Shown: piece by piece, positions 6,673 to 10,077 of the stretch
Position numbering within the stretch: position 1 is the first letter of the stretch
How the letters are laid out: the number at the start of each line of letters is the position of its first letter
Assembly: GCA_964617665.1 (NCBI GenBank)
Contig: CAZUAH010000511.1
Span: 1 to 10,077 of the forward strand
Reading direction: 5' to 3'
Length of the DNA: 10,077 bases
Origin: JADHUC01 sp964617665
GTDB lineage: Bacteria; Planctomycetota; Planctomycetia; Pirellulales; Pirellulaceae
Made by a program: the position numbers and the translations under genes
Notes under the pieces: model-generated
What the model saw: only the letters and a program-made list of their open reading frames with translations
Told to the model about the DNA's origin: nothing
The model's database searches: none

Positions 6673-8841
6673 ATGAATGTCAACTCACTGGTCGAGGTGC
6701 TCCGCAAGTATTGGGGCTTCGACGGCTTCCTGCCGCTGCAGGCCGAGGCGATGAGTTGCGTGCTCGAAGGACGTGACTCGGTGGTCGTGTTGCCCACCGG
6801 CGGCGGCAAGTCGCTGTGTTTTCAGGCGCCGGCCATGTGCCTGGACGGTGTGGCCGTGGTCGTGTCGCCGCTGATCTCACTGATGAAGGACCAAGTCGAC
6901 GCCTTGCGCAACTGCGGCGTGCCGGCGGCGTTTGCCAACAGCACGCTTTCGACCGCTGAGCGGCGGCGCGTGGCCGAGGATGTCCGCGCGGGCCGGGTAC
7001 GGCTACTGTACCTGGCCCCCGAACGGTTGTTGGCCGAGGGGACGTTGAAGTTTCTGAAAAGCGCTCGCGTGTCATTGGTGGCGATCGACGAAGCTCATTG
7101 TATCAGCTCGTGGGGGCACGATTTTCGACCGGAGTATCGCGGATTGGGCGTGCTGAAAGGGGCTTTTCCCCACGTGGGCATCCATGCCTACACAGCGACC
7201 GCGTCCGAGACAGTACGGCAGGACATTGCCCTGCAACTCCGTCTTACCGCCCCGGAGATCTTGGTAGGTTCTTTCGACCGACCGAACTTGATCTACAGAG
7301 TCCAACGACGGGCCGACCGGTTGAAGCAGATCTGCGAAGTACTGGATCGGCACGCGGGCGAATCGGGAATCATCTACGCAATCGCGCGCAGGGACGTCGA
7401 CCAGACGAGTGCCGTTCTTGCCGAACTGGGCTACCGGGTGCTGCCGTACCACGCCGGTATGCCTGACAATGACCGTCGCCGCAACCAGGAAGCGTTCGTC
7501 GAAGAAAAGGTCGACACGATCGTCGCCACAGTGGCTTTCGGCATGGGAATCGACAAGTCAAATGTGCGCTACGTGATTCATGCCGGAATGCCGAAGTCGC
7601 TGGAGCACTACCAGCAGGAGAGCGGCCGGGCCGGTCGTGACGGTTTGGAGGCCGATTGCTGCCTGTTCTATTCCGGGCAGGACTACGGTCTCTGGAAACG
7701 CATGATCGAGGAGTCTGAACCGGAAGCTCGCGACGGAGCCTCGCGTTCGCTGTCGGCCATGATGAGCTTCTGTACCGGCGTGCAATGCCGGCATCGGGCG
7801 ATTGTCGAGTATTTCGGACAGCAGTTGGAGGGCGACTCGTGCGGCGCGTGCGACGTGTGCCTCGGTCAACTCGATCTGGTCGACGATCCACTGATTGTGG
7901 GTCAGAAGATCTTGTCTTGCGTCTTGCGGCTGCAGGAACGGTTCGGCGGCGACTACACGGCGAAGGTGCTGCACGGCTCCGAAGAACAGCGGATTCTGCA
8001 GCAGCGACACAACCAACTGAGCACCTGGGGCCTGCTGGGCGAGGACAGCCTGCGCACTATCCGCGACTGGATCGAACAGTTGGTCGGCCAGGATTTCTTG
8101 GTGAAGGTCGGCGAGTACAATGTATTGAACGTCACGCCCGAAGGACGCCGGCTGCTGAAAGGCGAGGTAGCACCGCGACTGCTGCGATCCGCCAAGACGG
8201 CCAAGCCTCGGGCCACCGCCGATTCGTGGGAGGGTGTCGACCGGGGGCTGTTCGACGAATTGAAACGGTTGCGGCACGAGACTGCGGCGATCCAGAACGT
8301 ACCCGCCTACATTGTCTTCGGTGACGCAACGCTCCGCGAAATGGCGCGTCGCCGTCCGTCAACACAGAACGGATTCCGACTCGTGAAAGGCGTCGGCGAA
8401 AAGAAGCTCGCCGACCACGGTCAGGCGTTCGGCGAACGCATCGTCGCGTATTGTCGAGCCAATGAAGTGCCGATGGACGTAGAGCCCGAACCGGTCGCCG
8501 AGGCGGCCGCACGACCGTCTCGCGTTAAATCCGGTCCCAGCATGGCCGGAACTCGCGCCTTTTCGTTTTTCCGCCAGGGCTACAGTGTCCAACAAGTGTC
8601 GGAACAAATGGATCGAGCCACTTCGACCGTGTACGGCTATCTCGCGGAGTTCATTCGGTACGAAAAGGTCGCCGATCCATCGCTTTGGGTCGATGCCGCA
8701 ACGGTCGAACGCGTCGTTCAGGCCGCCCGGCAAGTCGGGACGGAACGTTTGAAGCCGATCTTCGAGCTACTCGACGGCCAAATTGGCTACGAACAAATTC
8801 GGATCGTGGTTCTTTGCCTGAAGCAAGCCACGAAGCTGTAG
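6673..8841 (+). CDS. recQ: ATP-dependent DNA helicase RecQ with C-terminal HTH_40-like domain
   Basis: Cytoplasmic 3'-5' DNA helicase for recombinational repair and restart of stalled forks. The 722-residue product has the full RecQ layout. The helicase core (about 1-340) carries LPTGGGKS with Lys46, the DEAH box at 139-142 followed by the aromatic-rich loop SSWGHDFRPEY, and motif VI QQESGRAGRDG from 314. A zinc module has Cys372, Cys390, Cys393 and Cys396. A winged helix spans about 400-510, and an HRDC domain about 523-594. The last hundred residues (about 623-720, FFRQGYSVQQVSEQM then STVYGYLAEFI) match the helix-turn-helix domain seen at the C terminus of some RecQ proteins and in YpbB-like proteins; E. 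coli RecQ (about 610 residues) lacks it. GGAG lies ten bases before the start. It is probably co-transcribed with the toxin-antitoxin pair. Confidence 0.95.
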   Translation: MNVNSLVEVLRKYWGFDGFLPLQAEAMSCVLEGRDSVVVLPTGGGKSLCFQAPAMCLDGVAVVVSPLISLMKDQVDALRNCGVPAAFANSTLSTAERRRVAEDVRAGRVRLLYLAPERLLAEGTLKFLKSARVSLVAIDEAHCISSWGHDFRPEYRGLGVLKGAFPHVGIHAYTATASETVRQDIALQLRLTAPEILVGSFDRPNLIYRVQRRADRLKQICEVLDRHAGESGIIYAIARRDVDQTSAVLAELGYRVLPYHAGMPDNDRRRNQEAFVEEKVDTIVATVAFGMGIDKSNVRYVIHAGMPKSLEHYQQESGRAGRDGLEADCCLFYSGQDYGLWKRMIEESEPEARDGASRSLSAMMSFCTGVQCRHRAIVEYFGQQLEGDSCGACDVCLGQLDLVDDPLIVGQKILSCVLRLQERFGGDYTAKVLHGSEEQRILQQRHNQLSTWGLLGEDSLRTIRDWIEQLVGQDFLVKVGEYNVLNVTPEGRRLLKGEVAPRLLRSAKTAKPRATADSWEGVDRGLFDELKRLRHETAAIQNVPAYIVFGDATLREMARRRPSTQNGFRLVKGVGEKKLADHGQAFGERIVAYCRANEVPMDVEPEPVAEAAARPSRVKSGPSMAGTRAFSFFRQGYSVQQVSEQMDRATSTVYGYLAEFIRYEKVADPSLWVDAATVERVVQAARQVGTERLKPIFELLDGQIGYEQIRIVVLCLKQATKL

Positions 8842-9011
8842 GACGGGCCAAGTCCTCGCCGCCCACCGCTTGGTTGTCGGGCGATTCGGCGGGCCGCGAG
8901 AACTTGCCCTAGGTCCGTGCGTCTCCTTTTGAACGAGAGGGCGTCTCTCCTTGGCGAAACCTTCGCGAATTCCATTCGATAAATCTTCTGTCCCGATCCG
9001 TGGACAAATGC

Positions 9012-9040
9012 TGGAGTCGTAGGATCATGTGGGATATACT
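9012..9040 (+). promoter_or_regulatory. Candidate promoter of the NEW3/CBM9-like gene
   Basis: TATACT (9035-9040) matches the -10 consensus at five of six positions. A weak -35 element, TGGAGT (9012-9017, three of six matches), lies at the ideal 17-base spacing. The -10 box overlaps the left arm of a perfect inverted repeat (9037-9059). The coding start is 64 bases downstream. Confidence 0.35.
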
Positions 9041-9059
9041 ACGAGCCATGATCGTAGTA
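9037..9059. promoter_or_regulatory. Perfect 8-bp inverted repeat over the -10 region (possible operator)
   Basis: TACTACGA (9037-9044) and TCGTAGTA (9052-9059) are perfectly complementary around a seven-base spacer. The left arm covers most of the candidate TATACT box, the position expected for a repressor site. A second, interlaced inverted repeat, GATCATG (9023-9029) and CATGATC (9047-9053), shares the centre, and an extra TCGTAG lies at 9017-9022. An operator and a set of alternative RNA stems are both possible readings. Confidence 0.45.
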
Positions 9060-9103
9060 CGGCATTCCTGGCCCGAATTCGCCTTTCCACGGGGGAACGA
9101 CTA

Positions 9104-10077
9104 ATGAACAAGCACCAGACGAGGACGTCCCCAAGGCCCAAGCAGCAATGTCCAATGATTCGCCGGTCCACCCTGCTCTGCAGAGCAATGTCTCTGATCG
9201 CCGTCCTCCTCTGCTTCCTTTGCGCCATCAGTGCATTCGCGGCGGAGCCTGTGGCACTGAGAATGGAAACGCTGATTGTACCGCCGTCAACACAGCCGCT
9301 GGTGTTCGTGCTTGTGAAGAATCTGCAGGAGACCGAATACAAAGGCGAGGTTTCGCTGAAGGTGCCTGACACGTGGCGACTGGCACCGTCCAGCCGTCCG
9401 GTTGAACTGAAGCCTAACGAGACGAAACGCGTCCCGTTCGCCATCGAGAAGGGTCGCAACGTGGAAGCGAATCGCTACGCCTGCGAGATGACCGCCGCCA
9501 GCGGCTCTTCCTCTGTGGTTCACAAACAGGAGATCTTTGCGGCAAGCGCCCCCTATTTCAAGCCGACAATCGACGCAGCGACGGACGATTGGGGAGACGC
9601 GATCCCAATCACTTTCACGAAAGACGGCAAGAAGACCGTGGTGGCCACGTACTGGAACCGACGGCGCTTCTCGCTGCTGGTCACTGTCCACGAGGAGAAG
9701 CTTGTGCCGTACTCGCCGGGCACGACAGATCCGTTCGATGCCATTCAATTCGCCATTCTGCCCATCGAACCGTTCGAGGAACTGCCGCTCGGCGTTGCCG
9801 GACGTTTCGAGTTCTTGCTGGCTGCCACTGGCGAAGCGGGAAAATGCTTCCAGCTTGCGGCGATGGATACCAAGCTTGACGAAACGAAAAAGACGCGCGG
9901 TTTGGAGCCGCTCGCCTACGAGGACGCTGACATCGCGGTGCGGCGGGCGGACGGAGTGACCTACTACGAATGTTCGCTGCCGTTCAAACCTATGCGCGAC
10001 GACATTCGCCCCAGCGAAGGGCGCGAGTTCTTCATGTCGGTCTTGATCCACGATCCCGATGGCACGGGGATTCGCGA
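9104..10077 (+). CDS. Exported NEW3-like/CBM9-like protein (partial, runs off the window)
   Basis: The reading frame is open from the ATG to the window end (324 complete codons, no stop seen), so this is the N-terminal part of a larger protein. GGGGGAA at 9091-9097 lies six bases upstream of the ATG. A long basic n-region (to about residue 28) leads into a hydrophobic core (SLIAVLLCFLCAISAFA, about 30-46) and signal cleavage near residue 46 or 47. Residues about 48-145 look like an Ig-like NEW3-type domain (VKNLQETEYKGEVSLKVP, then LKPNETKRVPFAI). From residue 150, PYFKPTIDAATDDWGDA, later TYWNRRRFSLLVTVHE and DPFDAIQFAI, follow the family 9 carbohydrate-binding module pattern. Such proteins bind sugars outside the cell, often attached to a catalytic part. 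The rest is not visible. A start at 9155 (Met18) would give a shorter signal peptide but has no ribosome binding site. Confidence 0.72.
   Translation, partial: MNKHQTRTSPRPKQQCPMIRRSTLLCRAMSLIAVLLCFLCAISAFAAEPVALRMETLIVPPSTQPLVFVLVKNLQETEYKGEVSLKVPDTWRLAPSSRPVELKPNETKRVPFAIEKGRNVEANRYACEMTAASGSSSVVHKQEIFAASAPYFKPTIDAATDDWGDAIPITFTKDGKKTVVATYWNRRRFSLLVTVHEEKLVPYSPGTTDPFDAIQFAILPIEPFEELPLGVAGRFEFLLAATGEAGKCFQLAAMDTKLDETKKTRGLEPLAYEDADIAVRRADGVTYYECSLPFKPMRDDIRPSEGREFFMSVLIHDPDGTGIR

Noticed and set aside
7558..8277. 239-codon open frame on the minus strand inside recQ
   Set aside because: recQ is fully supported by domain order across this span, and the antisense frame shows no motif.
8840..8856. 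AGGAC/GTCCT hairpin at the recQ stop as a terminator
   Set aside because: Only five base pairs and no U-rich tract; the GAGAG/CTCTC stem at 8935-8949 is equally weak.
9287..10051. 254-codon open frame on the minus strand
   Set aside because: Antisense to the well-supported exported CBM9-like frame; composition is that of an antisense shadow (Arg, His, Val, Gly rich).

Overview
The window looks like a chromosomal segment of a planctomycete, most likely from the Pirellulales or a close relative. This is inferred from gene content and style, not from a marker gene. The supporting signs are: a Tat-exported sugar phosphate isomerase-like protein; a YVTN propeller fused to a di-haem cytochrome c peroxidase-like domain; a secreted esterase; a secreted carbohydrate-binding-type protein; moderately high GC; and G+C-rich interspersed palindromes between genes. 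A run of ten N at 4426-4435 shows that this is a draft scaffold.

Layout. Positions 1-60 hold a nested palindrome. An exported metallophosphoesterase (109-1158, +) converges on a minus-strand pair: the exported propeller/cytochrome (1184-3145) and, upstream of it, the Tat-exported TIM-barrel isomerase (3258-4214). A divergent spacer (4215-4578) contains a REP-like inverted repeat, the N gap and a G-rich tract. Rightward from it run an exported alpha/beta hydrolase (4579-5703), a short remnant of a DUF488 gene (5725-5892), a DUF433/DUF5615 toxin-antitoxin pair (5979-6290 and 6287-6649, ATGA overlap), a RecQ helicase with an extra C-terminal helix-turn-helix domain (6673-8841), and the start of an exported NEW3-like/CBM9-like protein (9104 to beyond the window end).

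How the genes work together. The left half is a set of secreted or periplasmic enzymes of the kind planctomycetes use on sugars and polymers: phosphoesterase, c-type oxidoreductase, isomerase/epimerase-like protein and esterase. The two minus-strand genes may be one transcript. In the right half, toxin-antitoxin and recQ are spaced closely enough (23 bp) to be co-transcribed, which would link a predicted PIN-type nuclease module to a DNA-repair helicase. No phage, CRISPR, rRNA, tRNA or insertion-sequence signature was seen.

The most notable non-coding signals are the two palindromic repeats, the G-quadruplex-like tract beside the gap, and overlapping inverted repeats around a candidate -10 box in front of the last gene. 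I see no convincing wholly new system. The best leads are the toxin-antitoxin/recQ linkage, the truncated DUF488 gene, and the possible operator/leader ahead of the last gene.
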